DNA of 64,000 nt. Source: Afipia sp. Its GTDB lineage: Bacteria > Pseudomonadota > Alphaproteobacteria > Rhizobiales > Xanthobacteraceae. The translations under genes and the position numbers were made by a program. The DNA lies in contig JAFKEQ010000003.1 in assembly GCA_017308575.1 (NCBI GenBank), positions 124,001 through 188,000 on the forward strand, given 5' to 3'. Below the pieces are notes generated by a model. It ran no database searches. It had not been told where the DNA came from and saw nothing but the letters and a program-made list of their open reading frames with translations. Below, one piece after another: positions 40,119 to 52,609 of the stretch. Positions within the stretch are counted from its first letter, which is position 1, and every line of letters begins with the position of its first letter.

Positions 40119-40907
40119 ATGGCCGAACTGTCTTCCCGCCAAGCCGACATTCTCAATATCGCGCGCGCCTCGGGGCGCGTCACGGTGGAGGATCTGGCGC
40201 GGCGATTCGAAGTCTCGGCACAAACCATCCGCAAAGACCTCAACGATCTATGCGACCGCCGCTCGATGACCCGCGTGCACGGCGGCGCGATCATCGCGTC
40301 CGGCGTCGAGAACCTGGCCTATGAGGCGCGCCGCTTCGTGGCGGCCGATGAAAAGAAAGCCATCGGCGCTGCTGCTGCCGCGCTGATTCCCAACGGCTGC
40401 TCGCTGTTCATCAACATCGGCACCACCACGGAAGAGGTCGCCAGCGCGCTGACCGCGCATGAGGATCTGCTGGTCATCACCAACAATCTCAATGTCGCGA
40501 TGCTGCTCTATCGCCATCCGCGCATCGAGGTGATCGTCGCAGGCGGCACCGTGCGCCGGGCCGACGGCGCTGTGATCGGCTCCACGGCGAACAATCTGAT
40601 CACCCAGTTCAAGGTCGATTACGCCATCATCGGCGCATCCGCGATCGACGAGGAGGGCGCGCTGCTCGACTTCGACTATCGCGAAGTGCAGGCGGCGCAG
40701 GCGATCATCGCCAATGCCCGCAGCGTGATGCTGGTGGCGGACAGCACCAAGCTCAGCCGCAATGCGCCGGTCCGCATCGCGGATCTCAGCCAGATCCAGA
40801 CATTCGTCACGGACCTGCCGCTGCCCTCCGGCTTGCAGGCGATCTGCAACAGCCGCGGGATCGACGTTATCGCCGCCATGCCGGACAGGCCCGCCGACGT
40901 CGCCTGA
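40119..40907 (+). CDS. glpR: Glycerol-3-phosphate regulon repressor
   Basis: A 262-residue DeoR-family repressor. HTH: MAELSSRQADILNIARASGR, then RRFEVSAQTIRKDLNDLC. The sensor domain has INIGTTTEEVA, VITNNLNVAMLL, VAGGTVRRADGAVIG and LVADSTKLSRNAPVRI, all close to GlpR. It precedes glpD and the glycerol ABC genes on the same strand, which fixes the assignment. It probably responds to glycerol-3-phosphate and represses the glpD-V operon through sites in 40908-41109. Confidence 0.9.
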   Translation: MAELSSRQADILNIARASGRVTVEDLARRFEVSAQTIRKDLNDLCDRRSMTRVHGGAIIASGVENLAYEARRFVAADEKKAIGAAAAALIPNGCSLFINIGTTTEEVASALTAHEDLLVITNNLNVAMLLYRHPRIEVIVAGGTVRRADGAVIGSTANNLITQFKVDYAIIGASAIDEEGALLDFDYREVQAAQAIIANARSVMLVADSTKLSRNAPVRIADLSQIQTFVTDLPLPSGLQAICNSRGIDVIAAMPDRPADVA

Positions 40908-40992
40908 CATATCCACATTTTCTGAAATCGCAGTCACCGGCCTCCATGCCTAGTGATTATCTAATGTATTGATCTGAAACGATTTCCTTTTA

Positions 40993-41067
40993 ATTCTGGT
41001 ATTTGAGCACCAGAATCCTCTTCTGCTTGCTTTCGATTTCAGTTGTGATTTACTTCAATACGAAAGC
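40993..41067. promoter_or_regulatory. Candidate GlpR operator region upstream of glpD
   Basis: ATTCTGGT (40993-41000) and ACCAGAAT (41009-41016) form an 8-bp hairpin. GCTTTCG (41029-41035) and CGAAAGC (41061-41067) form a spaced inverted pair of the TTTCG type favoured by DeoR/GlpR regulators. AT-rich sequence between suggests a promoter; no -10/-35 is asserted. Confidence 0.45.
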
Positions 41068-41109
41068 GAAATCGCTACAGGTGAAAATAGCGAGCGCTGG
41101 GGAGACGCG

Positions 41110-42654
41110 GTGGGACAGGTTTTCGACCTCGCAATCATTGGCGGCGGGATCAACGGCTGCGGCATCGCCCGTGACGCCGTGGGCCGCGGCAATTCCGTCT
41201 TTCTTTGCGAAATGAACGATCTGGCCAGCGGCACCTCGTCGTGGTCGAGCAAGCTCATTCACGGCGGCCTGCGTTATCTCGAATATTATGAATTCCGTCT
41301 GGTGCGCGAAGCGCTGATGGAGCGCGAGGTGCTGTGGCAGATCGCGCCGCACATCATTCGCCCGTTGCGGTTCGTGCTGCCGCATCACACCGGCCTTCGC
41401 CCGTCATGGCTGCTGCGGCTCGGCCTCTTTATCTACGATCATCTCGGCGGCCGCCGTCTGCTGCCTGCGACGCGCTCGGTCGATCTGGCGCGCGATCCGG
41501 TCGGCGCGCCGCTCGCCAAGGGCCGCTTCACCAGGGGCTTCGAATATTCCGATTGCTTCGTGGACGACGCGCGGCTTGTGGTGCTCAACGCGCGTGACGC
41601 CGCCGATCGCGGCGCGGTGATCCGCACGCGGACGCGCGCTGTCGAAGCGCGGCGGCTGGACGATGGCTGGCAGGTGATGCTGGAAGACACGATCACCGGC
41701 GCACAAAGCAGCATCAAGGCGCGCGCGCTGGTGAATGCGGGCGGTCCCTGGGTCGAGGATGTGCTGACACGCCGCGCCGGAATCAACGCCAAGGCAAAGG
41801 TGCGTCTGGTGCAGGGTTCGCACATCGTCGTGCGCAAGCTCTACGATCACGATCGCGCCTATACGTTCCAGAATGCCGATGGCCGCGTGGTCTTCGTGAT
41901 TCCGTTTCAGGATGATTTCTCCCTGATCGGCACCACCGATCGCGACTACGACGGCGATCCGTCGAAGGTGAAAGCCTCGCCGGAAGAGATTTCTTATCTC
42001 TGCCAGTCGGTGAACGACTATCTCGCGAAGCCCGTGACGCCAGAAGACGTGGTCTGGGCCTATGCCGGCGTGCGCCCGCTCTATGACGATGGCGCAAGCG
42101 AAGCGAAAGCGGCGACGCGCGACTATGTGTTCGAATTCGATGCCCCGGGCGGCCTGCCGCTGCTGTCGATCTTCGGCGGCAAGATCACCACCTATCGCCG
42201 CCTGTCCGAAGAAGCGCTGGAACGTCTGGCGCAATATCTGCCGGGGAAGGCGAAGCCTGCGGGCTGGACAGGCAACGAGCCGCTGCCCGGCGGCGACCTT
42301 GATGTATCTGCAATTCCCGCACTCGCGGATGAACTGATCCGCAATTATGCGTTTCTGTCGCGCGCGTTCGCGCTGCGCCTGGCGCACGCCTACGGCACGC
42401 GGGCCAGCAAGGTTCTTGGCGACGCAACGTCCGCAAACGATCTCGGCCAGGCGTTCGGCGATACGTTGACGGAACGCGAAGTTCGCTATCTGATCGACCA
42501 TGAATTTGCGCGCACGGCCGAGGATATCGTGTGGCGCCGGTCCAAGCTCGGCCTGCGTCTGTCCGCCGATGAGGTGAGAGCGCTGGATGACTGGATTGCC
42601 GCGTATCGCGGCGGCGCGGATCGTCCGGCGCGGGAAGCGGGAGGCCGTGCATGA
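41110..42654 (+). CDS. glpD: Aerobic glycerol-3-phosphate dehydrogenase
   Basis: A 514-residue FAD flavoprotein of the inner-membrane face that oxidises sn-glycerol-3-phosphate to dihydroxyacetone phosphate and passes electrons to ubiquinone. The N-terminal FAD fold is DLAIIGGGINGCGIARDAVG (residues 6-25), followed by SSKLIHGGLRYLE, ALVNAGGPWVEDV, FVIPFQDDFSLIGTTDRDYD and, later, IFGGKITTYRRLSEEAL, all GlpD marks. The GTG start at 41110 follows GGGGAG. It overlaps glpS by four bases. A glycerol kinase gene is not in this window. Confidence 0.95.
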   Translation: MGQVFDLAIIGGGINGCGIARDAVGRGNSVFLCEMNDLASGTSSWSSKLIHGGLRYLEYYEFRLVREALMEREVLWQIAPHIIRPLRFVLPHHTGLRPSWLLRLGLFIYDHLGGRRLLPATRSVDLARDPVGAPLAKGRFTRGFEYSDCFVDDARLVVLNARDAADRGAVIRTRTRAVEARRLDDGWQVMLEDTITGAQSSIKARALVNAGGPWVEDVLTRRAGINAKAKVRLVQGSHIVVRKLYDHDRAYTFQNADGRVVFVIPFQDDFSLIGTTDRDYDGDPSKVKASPEEISYLCQSVNDYLAKPVTPEDVVWAYAGVRPLYDDGASEAKAATRDYVFEFDAPGGLPLLSIFGGKITTYRRLSEEALERLAQYLPGKAKPAGWTGNEPLPGGDLDVSAIPALADELIRNYAFLSRAFALRLAHAYGTRASKVLGDATSANDLGQAFGDTLTEREVRYLIDHEFARTAEDIVWRRSKLGLRLSADEVRALDDWIAAYRGGADRPAREAGGRA

Positions 42655-43730
42655 GCATCACTCTCGATAAGGTGTCCCGCGACGTTGCCGGTGCCTCATG
42701 GATTCGCGATGTGTCGCTGACGCTGGAGCGCGGCACCTTGAGCGTGCTGCTCGGGCCGACGCTATCGGGCAAGACTTCGATCATGCGGTTGCTCGCCGGG
42801 CTCGACAAACCGACGTCGGGCCGCGTGCTGGTGGACGGCAAGGACGTCACCGGTTTCGATGTGCGCAAGCGCTCGGTGGCGATGGTCTATCAGCAGTTCA
42901 TCAATTACCCGACGCTGTCGGTCTACGAGAACATCGCGTCGCCGCTGCGTGTGCAGGGCGTGGCGCGCGGCGAGATCGAAAGCCGCGTGCGCGATGCCGC
43001 GAGGCTACTCAAGCTCGAGCCATATCTGGACCGCACGCCGCTGCAACTCTCCGGCGGCCAGCAGCAGCGCACGGCCATCGCGCGGGCGCTGGTGAAGCGC
43101 GCCGATCTCGTGTTGCTCGACGAGCCGCTCGCCAATCTCGACTACAAGCTGCGCGAGGAGCTGCGCACCGAACTGCCGCGCATCTTCGAGGAATCCGGCG
43201 CGATTTTCGTTTATGCCACGACCGAACCATCCGAAGCGCTGCTGCTGGGCGGACGCACCATCTGCATGAGCGAAGGCCGCGCATTGCAGGTCGGCGAAAC
43301 GCCGCTGGTCTATCGCCGTCCCGAAACCATCGAGGTGGCCGAAGTGTTCTCCGATCCGCCGCTGAACACCGTCGGCATCGAGAAGAAGAACGGATCGATC
43401 TTCTATTCCGGCGGCGAGCGCGCCTCTGTCACCGGTCTTTATGAAGGCCTGAGCGACGGCGCGTACCGGGTCGGTTTCCGCGCCCATCAGCTTGAGGTGG
43501 CGAATGCCTCGCCCGGTCGCCACGCGTTCGTGACCAAGGTGAGCGTGACCGAAATCACCGGATCGGAGAGTTTCGTGCATCTCACCCGCGAGGGCTACAA
43601 CTGGGTCGCGGTGCTGCCGGGCATTCACGAATTCCTGCCGGGGCAGGAGCTGGATGCGGTGCTCGATCCGAACGACCTTTTCATTTTCGATCAATCCGGC
43701 CGGCTTGTTGCCGCGCCTGCGGCGAGGTGA
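42651..43730 (+). CDS. glpS: Glycerol ABC transporter ATPase GlpS
   Basis: A 359-residue ATPase of the rhizobial glycerol importer GlpSTPQV. Walker [10 protein letters not shown] (residues 35-43), signature [15 protein letters not shown] (133-147) and Walker B LVLLDEP are intact, but the switch histidine is replaced: the segment reads [11 protein letters not shown] with Thr191 where VTHD normally stands. A TOBE-like C-terminal domain follows. In a GlpS-GlpT dimer this subunit would donate a normal signature motif but a weak hydrolytic site. It overlaps the glpD stop (ATGA). Confidence 0.88.
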   Translation: MSITLDKVSRDVAGASWIRDVSLTLERGTLSVLLGPTLSGKTSIMRLLAGLDKPTSGRVLVDGKDVTGFDVRKRSVAMVYQQFINYPTLSVYENIASPLRVQGVARGEIESRVRDAARLLKLEPYLDRTPLQLSGGQQQRTAIARALVKRADLVLLDEPLANLDYKLREELRTELPRIFEESGAIFVYATTEPSEALLLGGRTICMSEGRALQVGETPLVYRRPETIEVAEVFSDPPLNTVGIEKKNGSIFYSGGERASVTGLYEGLSDGAYRVGFRAHQLEVANASPGRHAFVTKVSVTEITGSESFVHLTREGYNWVAVLPGIHEFLPGQELDAVLDPNDLFIFDQSGRLVAAPAAR

Positions 43731-43739
43731 GGGCGCGCC

Positions 43740-44809
43740 ATGGCACGCATTGACCTTGTCGATCTCGCGCATTCCTACGGCGGTGGCACCTATGCGCTGA
43801 AGCCGATGACCATGACATGGCGGCAGGGCGGCGCTTATGCGCTGCTCGGCCCGTCGGGCTGCGGCAAGACCACGCTGCTCAACATCATTTCCGGCATCGT
43901 CACGCCCTCGCAGGGCAAGGTGCTGTTCGACGGCAACGACATCACCCATGCGAGCACGCGCGAGCGCAACATTGCGCAGGTGTTCCAGTTCCCGGTGATC
44001 TACGACACCATGACGGTGGGCGAGAACCTTGCATTCCCGTTGAAGAACCGCGGCCTGCCGCGCGACAAGATCGCGGCGCGTGTCGGCGAGATCGCGAAGC
44101 TGCTCGATCTCACGCCCTATCTCGACCGCAAGGCGGTGCGCCTGTCCGCAGACGCCAAGCAGAAAATCTCGCTGGGCCGCGGCCTGGTGCGCCCGGATGT
44201 TGCGGCGGTGCTGTTCGACGAACCGCTGACGGTGATCGATCCGCATCTGAAGTGGGAATTGCGCTCCAAGCTGAAAGCGCTGCATCAGGCGCTCGACCTC
44301 ACCATGATCTACGTTACCCACGACCAGACCGAGGCGCTGACCTTTGCCGATACGGTGGTGGTGATGCATGACGGCGCGGTGGTGCAGAGCGGAACGCCGG
44401 AAGATCTTTTCGCGCGGCCCGCGCACACCTTTGTCGGCTATTTCATCGGCTCGCCCGGCATGAACATCGTTCCCGCTGGTGTGAAGGGCCGTGAGGCCGT
44501 CGTCAGCGGCCATGTCATCGGATTGAATCGCAGCTATGACAACCTGCCGGCTGGCGGAAAGATCGAGATCGGCGTGCGGCCGGAATTCGTCCATGTCGCC
44601 GACCCTGCGCCGGGCCTGCTGTCGGCCCAGATCGAGCGCATCGACGATCTTGGCCGCGTGCGTTTCGCGCGGGTTCGGATCGGTGACGTCAAGTTCGCGG
44701 CCACGGTGCCGAACGGGGTCGCTGTTCCGGAAAAGACCGTCGGCCTTGTGTTCGATCCGGCTCATATTCACGTCTATTCCGACAGTCTGCTGGTGGAGGG
44801 GCGCGCCTG

Positions 44810-44810
<1 letters not shown>
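43740..44810 (+). CDS. glpT: Glycerol ABC transporter ATPase GlpT
   Basis: A 356-residue ATPase partner of GlpS. Walker A GPSGCGKTT (37-45), Walker B AAVLFDEP and switch His194 (VTHDQTEAL) are intact, but the signature is degenerate: LSADAKQKISLGRGL instead of LSGGQ (from residue 135), and the D-loop reads VIDP. A C-terminal TOBE region includes EIGVRPEFVHVADPA. The symbol follows rhizobial glpSTPQV use and is not the E. coli GlpT antiporter. It starts 9 nt after glpS. Confidence 0.88.
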
Positions 44811-46518
<1,708 letters not shown>

Positions 46519-46566
46519 GCGCATGATCCCGAAAAGTGGACACCGGTTTTCGGATCAGATCATGCG
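46519..46566. repeat. Short palindromic repeat (GCATGATC...GATCATGCGC)
   Basis: GCGCATGATC at the left and GATCATGCGC at the right enclose CCGAAAAGTGGACACCGGTT, a common rhizobial/Bradyrhizobium intergenic palindrome. It starts at the end of the glpQ stop codon and separates glpQ from glpU; as an mRNA hairpin it could tune their relative levels. Confidence 0.8.
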
Positions 46567-46584
46567 CAAGCTTGAGGAATAGTG

Positions 46585-46914
46585 ATGGACAACATCGCAT
46601 GGATGGCCTGGACACTACCGACGGCGATTTTCTTCTGCCTGCTGGCTGGCACGCTCGGCGTCATGACGCTGCTGGCCGTGCGTTATCCCGAAGCGGAGCG
46701 CATCGGCATGTTGCGGATTCCGACCACGCGCGGGGACCGGCTGTTCATTTCACTGATCGCCGCCGCGGTCATTCATCTGTTGTGGATTGCATTTGCGGGC
46801 ACGGACCCGATCACGACGCTGCCGATCGGCGAGGAGGGCATCGATGTGTCGAGTCTGTGGGTCGCCACCGTCATTTCGCTCGTCGTGGCCGTTGTCATAT
46901 TCCGAAAGGTCTAG
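46585..46914 (+). CDS. glpU: DUF2160 membrane protein of the glycerol transporter operon
   Basis: A 109-residue inner-membrane protein with three hydrophobic segments (AWTLPTAIFFCLLAGTLGVM, FISLIAAAVIHLLWIAFAG, LWVATVISLVVAVVIF). It matches DUF2160, which is regularly found between the permease and binding-protein genes of glycerol ABC operons. Function within the complex is not established. ATG 46585 is preceded by GAGGAA. Confidence 0.85.
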   Translation: MDNIAWMAWTLPTAIFFCLLAGTLGVMTLLAVRYPEAERIGMLRIPTTRGDRLFISLIAAAVIHLLWIAFAGTDPITTLPIGEEGIDVSSLWVATVISLVVAVVIFRKV

Positions 46915-46983
46915 ACGCGCGAGAGATGAGACAGATCCGGGATCAACCCGGAGCTGAAGTTGTGGTTCAACGGAGGAAACAAA

Positions 46984-48762
<1,779 letters not shown>

Positions 48763-48825
48763 ACAGGTTCAATGAACCTCCCTGTGCGCCCGAGACGTCT
48801 TTAGGAGACTTGCGCACACAAACTG

Positions 48826-48854
48826 AAGGCCGGGAGCGATCCCGGCCTTTTTTA
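48826..48854 (+). terminator. Rho-independent terminator of the glp operon
   Basis: AAGGCCGGGA (48826-48835) pairs with TCCCGGCCTT (48840-48849), followed by TTTTT. It ends the operon 64 nt after glpV. Confidence 0.92.
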
Positions 48855-48897
48855 TTGGAGCAGCGGCGCTGGCTCACATCCGCAATGACGCGGGAGC

Positions 48898-49677
48898 CTA
48901 ACGTCCCTTCCACTGCGGCGGACGCTTCTCCGCGAACGCCTTCGGGCCTTCGACATAATCCTCCGACGCGGACAGCGCCTTGACGGCGGGATAGTCGAAC
49001 TGTTCGGCGAGCGCTTGTTCCAGCGAGACGCCGAGGCCGCGATGCATCGCCTGTTTCGACGCGCGGATCGACATCGGGCCGTTCTGCAAAATGAGATTGG
49101 CCCAGCGTTCCGCCGCGGCCAGCGCTTCGCCCTTCGGCACCACCTCGTTGACGAAGCCGAGTTCGAGTCCCTCGCGCGCGGGAACGTGCCGCCCGGTGAG
49201 GATCATTCCCATCGCGCGCTTGAGGCCGATCAGGCGCGGCAGCCGGTGCAGGCCGCCCGCGAGCGCGGCAAGCCCGACGCGCGGCTCGGGCAGGGCGAAG
49301 GTCGCGTTCTCCGATGCGATGATCAGGTCGCAGGCCATCGCGATCTCGAATCCGCCGCCCATCGCCACGCCGTTCACCGCAGCGATGATCGGCTTGTCGC
49401 AATCGAAGCGGTGGGTGAGGCCGGCAAAGCCGCTGGTGTCCCATCCGCGCTGGCCGCCCTGGGCCTGCCACTTCAGGTCGTTGCCTGCGGAAAATGCGCG
49501 GTCGCCCGCGCCGGTGACAATGGCGATCCACTGGTCGGGATCGGCGTTGAATTCGTTGAAGACGCGATGCATTTCGAAATGCATCGGCGAGTGAACCGCG
49601 TTCATCACCTCCGGGCGGTTGAGCGTGACGATGGTGAGGCGGCCCTTCCGCTCGACCTTGGCGAATTCATAAGTCAT
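48898..49677 (-). CDS. Enoyl-CoA hydratase/isomerase (crotonase), CaiD-like, catalytic Glu pair present
   Basis: A 259-residue crotonase. The oxyanion-hole segments AFSAGNDLKW and VNGVAMGGGFEIAMACDL are followed by FALPEPRVGL. The two acid/base glutamates fall at Glu111 and Glu131, the same positions as in carnityl-CoA dehydratase CaiD, so hydratase/dehydratase activity is likely. The end PPQWKGR is typical. It is convergent with the glp operon and divergent from an AraC-type regulator (192 nt apart, AT-rich), which may control it. Confidence 0.88.
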   Translation of the reverse strand: MTYEFAKVERKGRLTIVTLNRPEVMNAVHSPMHFEMHRVFNEFNADPDQWIAIVTGAGDRAFSAGNDLKWQAQGGQRGWDTSGFAGLTHRFDCDKPIIAAVNGVAMGGGFEIAMACDLIIASENATFALPEPRVGLAALAGGLHRLPRLIGLKRAMGMILTGRHVPAREGLELGFVNEVVPKGEALAAAERWANLILQNGPMSIRASKQAMHRGLGVSLEQALAEQFDYPAVKALSASEDYVEGPKAFAEKRPPQWKGR

Positions 49678-49869
49678 GTGCGTTTCCCGTCGCGTTGCAA
49701 CATTCGTTGTTTGGCCGGGAGATTACACAAAGACCGCGGGTCATAAAATTAATTAAACGCTTGACTAATATTCTGGCTGCCACCTTAATTTCGCAAGGCG
49801 CGTTCGTGTGCGCCCTTCATGAAGAAGCGAGGCAATCGCTCCGTGAAGACGAGGGTCTGGAGGGAGCGA

Positions 49870-50679
49870 ATGCGAAGGAAGGCACCCGGCCGGTCCGGTC
49901 GGTTCATGCTGATCAGTACCGAGCGCGTGTTTTATGCGGGCCTGCACGGCAAGCCGTCGGTTCGCACGCTTGGCGCGCTCGCGATCTGCGTGCCGCTGCA
50001 CGGCACGGCGCGGCTGGAGATCGAGGGGCAGCCGCCGCGCGTCGGCGAAATTTTGGCGGTGCCGGCCTATGTCGCGCACCGGATCACATCGGACTCGCGC
50101 AAGGTTCTGGGACTATTGATCGAGCCGGAAACGGTCTGCGACGAAGACCTCGCGGAGATCATCCGGCAGTGCGACGATCCGGCCTCCGCGGCTCCGCTCG
50201 CGGCGCGTTTCCGCGAGATTTATGCGACCATGGCGCTGAGCGGCGCGAGCGGCTTTACCTCGGCGGATGTCGATCAGATTTTCCTGCAGCGCCGCCTGCG
50301 GCCGCGCGATCTCGACGCGCGCATCTCCACCATCGTCTCGCGCTTTCAGGCGCGGCCCTCAAGCAACCTTTCGGGCGAGGATTGCGCGCGGGAGGTCAGG
50401 CTGTCGCTGTCGCGCTTCCTGCATCTGTTCAAGGACGAGACCAGGATGAATTTCCGGACGTTCCGCGCGTGGAAGCGCGGCCGCAACGTGTTGCATCATG
50501 TCAATGTCGAGCGGAATCTGGCCCATGTCGCGCTGGATGCGGGCTATCCGGACTCGACCCATTTCAGCCATTCGCTGCGCCGGATCTATGGCCTGCAGCC
50601 GAGCGTGATCTTTTCCGGCGCGCGGCGGCTGCAGATCATCAACGGCAGGGACGTTGCGCGGGGGACTCTCGGCGCTTAA
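49870..50679 (+). CDS. AraC-family transcriptional regulator
   Basis: A 269-residue regulator. The N-terminal half is a cupin-like sensor (IEGQPPRVGEILAVPAYVAH). The C-terminal HTH (about 165-260) contains LSLSRFLHLFKDETRMNFRT, then ERNLAHVALDAGYPDSTHFS and HSLRRIYGLQPS, the AraC signature. ATG 49870 is chosen because GGAGGGAG lies just upstream; ATGs at 49819 and 49906 are in frame. Its TAA stop is the left end of a MITE-like element. Confidence 0.8.
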   Translation: MRRKAPGRSGRFMLISTERVFYAGLHGKPSVRTLGALAICVPLHGTARLEIEGQPPRVGEILAVPAYVAHRITSDSRKVLGLLIEPETVCDEDLAEIIRQCDDPASAAPLAARFREIYATMALSGASGFTSADVDQIFLQRRLRPRDLDARISTIVSRFQARPSSNLSGEDCAREVRLSLSRFLHLFKDETRMNFRTFRAWKRGRNVLHHVNVERNLAHVALDAGYPDSTHFSHSLRRIYGLQPSVIFSGARRLQIINGRDVARGTLGA

Positions 50680-50864
50680 GAGACTGTTTGAAAAGTTCGC
50701 TTCCAGCGTGTCCCGGGCGCGCTGCTGCACGAAGTGCTGCTGCGCAGAACCGGGACCGTTACGTCAAACACTGTAACGACCCCGGATCAGCGTCGCACCG
50801 CGTCGCGCTGCGCCGCATCCGGGGAACCACCGAGAGGCTGTCTGATGACTTTTCAAACAGTCTC
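50680..50864. mobile_element. MITE-like element with 17-bp terminal inverted repeats and TAA duplication
   Basis: GAGACTGTTTGAAAAGT (50680-50696) and ACTTTTCAAACAGTCTC (50848-50864) are perfect terminal inverted repeats. TAA flanks both ends (50677-50679 and 50865-50867), as a target-site duplication would. Inside are two further imperfect palindromes (GTGTCCCGGGCGCG...CCGGGACC and CCCCGGAT...ATCCGGGG). No coding capacity. It separates the convergent araC and gst genes. Confidence 0.75.
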
Positions 50865-51526
50865 TAAGTCGCCGCCGGAACGCGCGGCGCGACGCCTTGC
50901 TCGACACCTGCGCGGTCCTGCGCCGCGATTGCCTTGCGGAATCCGTCGCGCTGCTTGAGGCGGGCCCAGTAATCCGCCACGGCGGGCGTGAGCTGCGCGG
51001 CGAGGCCATTGGAATGCGCGAACATCAGCGCATAGCCGACGGAAATGTCGGCGGCGGTGAAGCGTCCCGCGCAGACAGTGTCCGACTGCGAGACGGCGGT
51101 TTCCAGCGCCCGCAGCCGCGCCAGGAACCAGCGCGCATAGTCGGCGGCGGCCTGCGGATTTTTCTTCTCGTCGGGCTCAAGCTGCGCGTAGCGGAAATAG
51201 ATCGTCTGCGGGAAGGTCAGCGTGGCTTCGCCGAAGAACAGCCAGTTGAGATATGCGCCGTAAGCCGGCTCGTCCACGGTGACGTTCAGCGGCGTCGGGC
51301 CGTATTTGGTCACGAGGTAATGACAGATCGCGGAGGACTCGGTCATCCGCGTGTCGCCGTCGATCAGCAGCGGGATGGTGCCGAGCGGATTAAGTTCGAG
51401 ATACTCCCGCTTGAGAAAACGCGGCGGAAACGGCAGCATCTTCAGTTCATAGGGGATGCCGAGTTCTTCCAGCGTCCACAGCGGCCGGAAGGAGCGCGCG
51501 CTGGCGCAATGAAAAAGTGTCAGCAT
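50864..51526 (-). CDS. Glutathione S-transferase
   Basis: A 220-residue two-domain GST. The thioredoxin-like N domain (MLTLFHCASARSFRPLWTLE, then NPLGTIPLLI and TESSAICHYL) binds glutathione; the helical C domain includes ALETAVSQSDTVCAGRFTAA. The N-terminal Ser/Cys region suggests a beta/other bacterial class. Substrate unknown. Its TAG stop (50866-50864) lies on the right edge of the MITE-like element, so the last codons may have been altered by that insertion. Confidence 0.88.
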   Translation of the reverse strand: MLTLFHCASARSFRPLWTLEELGIPYELKMLPFPPRFLKREYLELNPLGTIPLLIDGDTRMTESSAICHYLVTKYGPTPLNVTVDEPAYGAYLNWLFFGEATLTFPQTIYFRYAQLEPDEKKNPQAAADYARWFLARLRALETAVSQSDTVCAGRFTAADISVGYALMFAHSNGLAAQLTPAVADYWARLKQRDGFRKAIAAQDRAGVEQGVAPRVPAAT

Positions 51527-51606
51527 GGGCGTGTCCTCGTTGTTGAGTGCTATACAGCGCGGAATGCGCCGGCGCGCAAGCCGGTCTGAACAAAAGAGGG
51601 AATGCC

Positions 51607-52488
51607 ATGGGTCAAGTCTGGATCGAAGCCGCGCTGAACGGGCCGTGGACGCGCCAGAAGCAGAAGGGCATTCCGATCGCGGTGGAGGACATCGTGGCCG
51701 ATGGCATCGCCGCCGCCGAGGCAGGCGCGGCTATCGTGCATGCCCACGCCTATGATGTGACCACCGGCCGCCAGAAGGACGACTGGGAAATCTATGCCCG
51801 CATCATCGAGGGCATTCGCGCGAAGGTGGATGTAATCGTCTATCCCACCATTCCAAGTCCGGGTCTCGGGCAGGAGCAGGACACCAACCGGTTCGGCCAT
51901 ACGCTGGAGCTTGCCAAACGCGGGCTGATCGAATGGGCGGTGATCGATCCCGGCTCCGTGCACATCACGCGGTTCGACGATCTGGCCCATGGCGGAGTCT
52001 ACATGAACCCGCACGAGGACATCATGGAGGGGATGCGGATCGCGCGCGCTTACAATGTCCATCCGAGCTATGCGGTCTACGAGCCCGGCTTCACGCGCCT
52101 TGGCGCGGCGCTGGCAAAGATCGCGCCGCCGTCACCGACGCCGATCTATCGTTTCATGTTCTCGGACGAGTTCGCCTGGGGCTTTCCACCACGCGACAAA
52201 TATCTCGACATTCATCTCGATCTGCTGGCGGAGACTGCACCCGGCGCGCCGTGGATGATCGCCGGCCTCGGCGTGGACATCACGCCGCTGATCTCGCACA
52301 CGGTTGCGCGCGGCGGTCATGTCCGTGTCGGGCTTGAGGATGCACGCTGGGGCTGCAGCGATACCAACGCGGCGCTGGTGAAGGATGCGGTGGCCCGCGT
52401 CCGCAAGGCCGGAGGCGAGCCGGCAACGACCGCGGAGGTCAGGGCGGTGCTGCGCGCGATGGATGTCGAGCGGAGAGCGTCATCCTGA
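51607..52488 (+). CDS. Beta-keto acid cleavage enzyme (BKACE, DUF849)
   Basis: A 293-residue Zn-dependent TIM-barrel enzyme. BKACE proteins condense a beta-keto acid with acetyl-CoA and release acetoacetate plus a new CoA ester; 3-keto-5-aminohexanoate cleavage is the classic case. The metal site IVHAHAYD gives His45 and His47; WIEAALNGPW opens the barrel and GGHVRVGLEDARWG closes it. GAGGG lies before ATG 51607. The substrate cannot be told. Its last two codons and stop (TCA TCC TGA) come from a dispersed repeat. Confidence 0.85.
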   Translation: MGQVWIEAALNGPWTRQKQKGIPIAVEDIVADGIAAAEAGAAIVHAHAYDVTTGRQKDDWEIYARIIEGIRAKVDVIVYPTIPSPGLGQEQDTNRFGHTLELAKRGLIEWAVIDPGSVHITRFDDLAHGGVYMNPHEDIMEGMRIARAYNVHPSYAVYEPGFTRLGAALAKIAPPSPTPIYRFMFSDEFAWGFPPRDKYLDIHLDLLAETAPGAPWMIAGLGVDITPLISHTVARGGHVRVGLEDARWGCSDTNAALVKDAVARVRKAGGEPATTAEVRAVLRAMDVERRASS

Positions 52489-52588
52489 GGTGCGAGCACT
52501 TGCGAGCCTCGAAGGATGACGCGGAAAAGACGGGCCGTCGCCCTTCGAGGCTGGGCGGCTTCGCCGCCGGCGCACCTCAGGGTGACGG
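52479..52588. repeat. Dispersed repeat (GTCATCCTGAGG...CCTCAGGGTGACGG family)
   Basis: The left end GTCATCCTGAGG and right end CCTCAGGGTGAC are inverted, with CCTCGAAGGATGAC and GCCCTTCGAGGC inside. It is the same family as 36901-37005. It overlaps the last codons of the BKACE gene. Confidence 0.8.
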
Positions 52589-52609
52589 CATTCGATAGAT
52601 GTTCTCCGT

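Noticed and set aside
51607..52488. BKACE as part of lysine fermentation
   Set aside because: Only the 3-keto-5-aminohexanoate cleavage family name points there. No other lysine-fermentation gene is present, and BKACE enzymes have many substrates.
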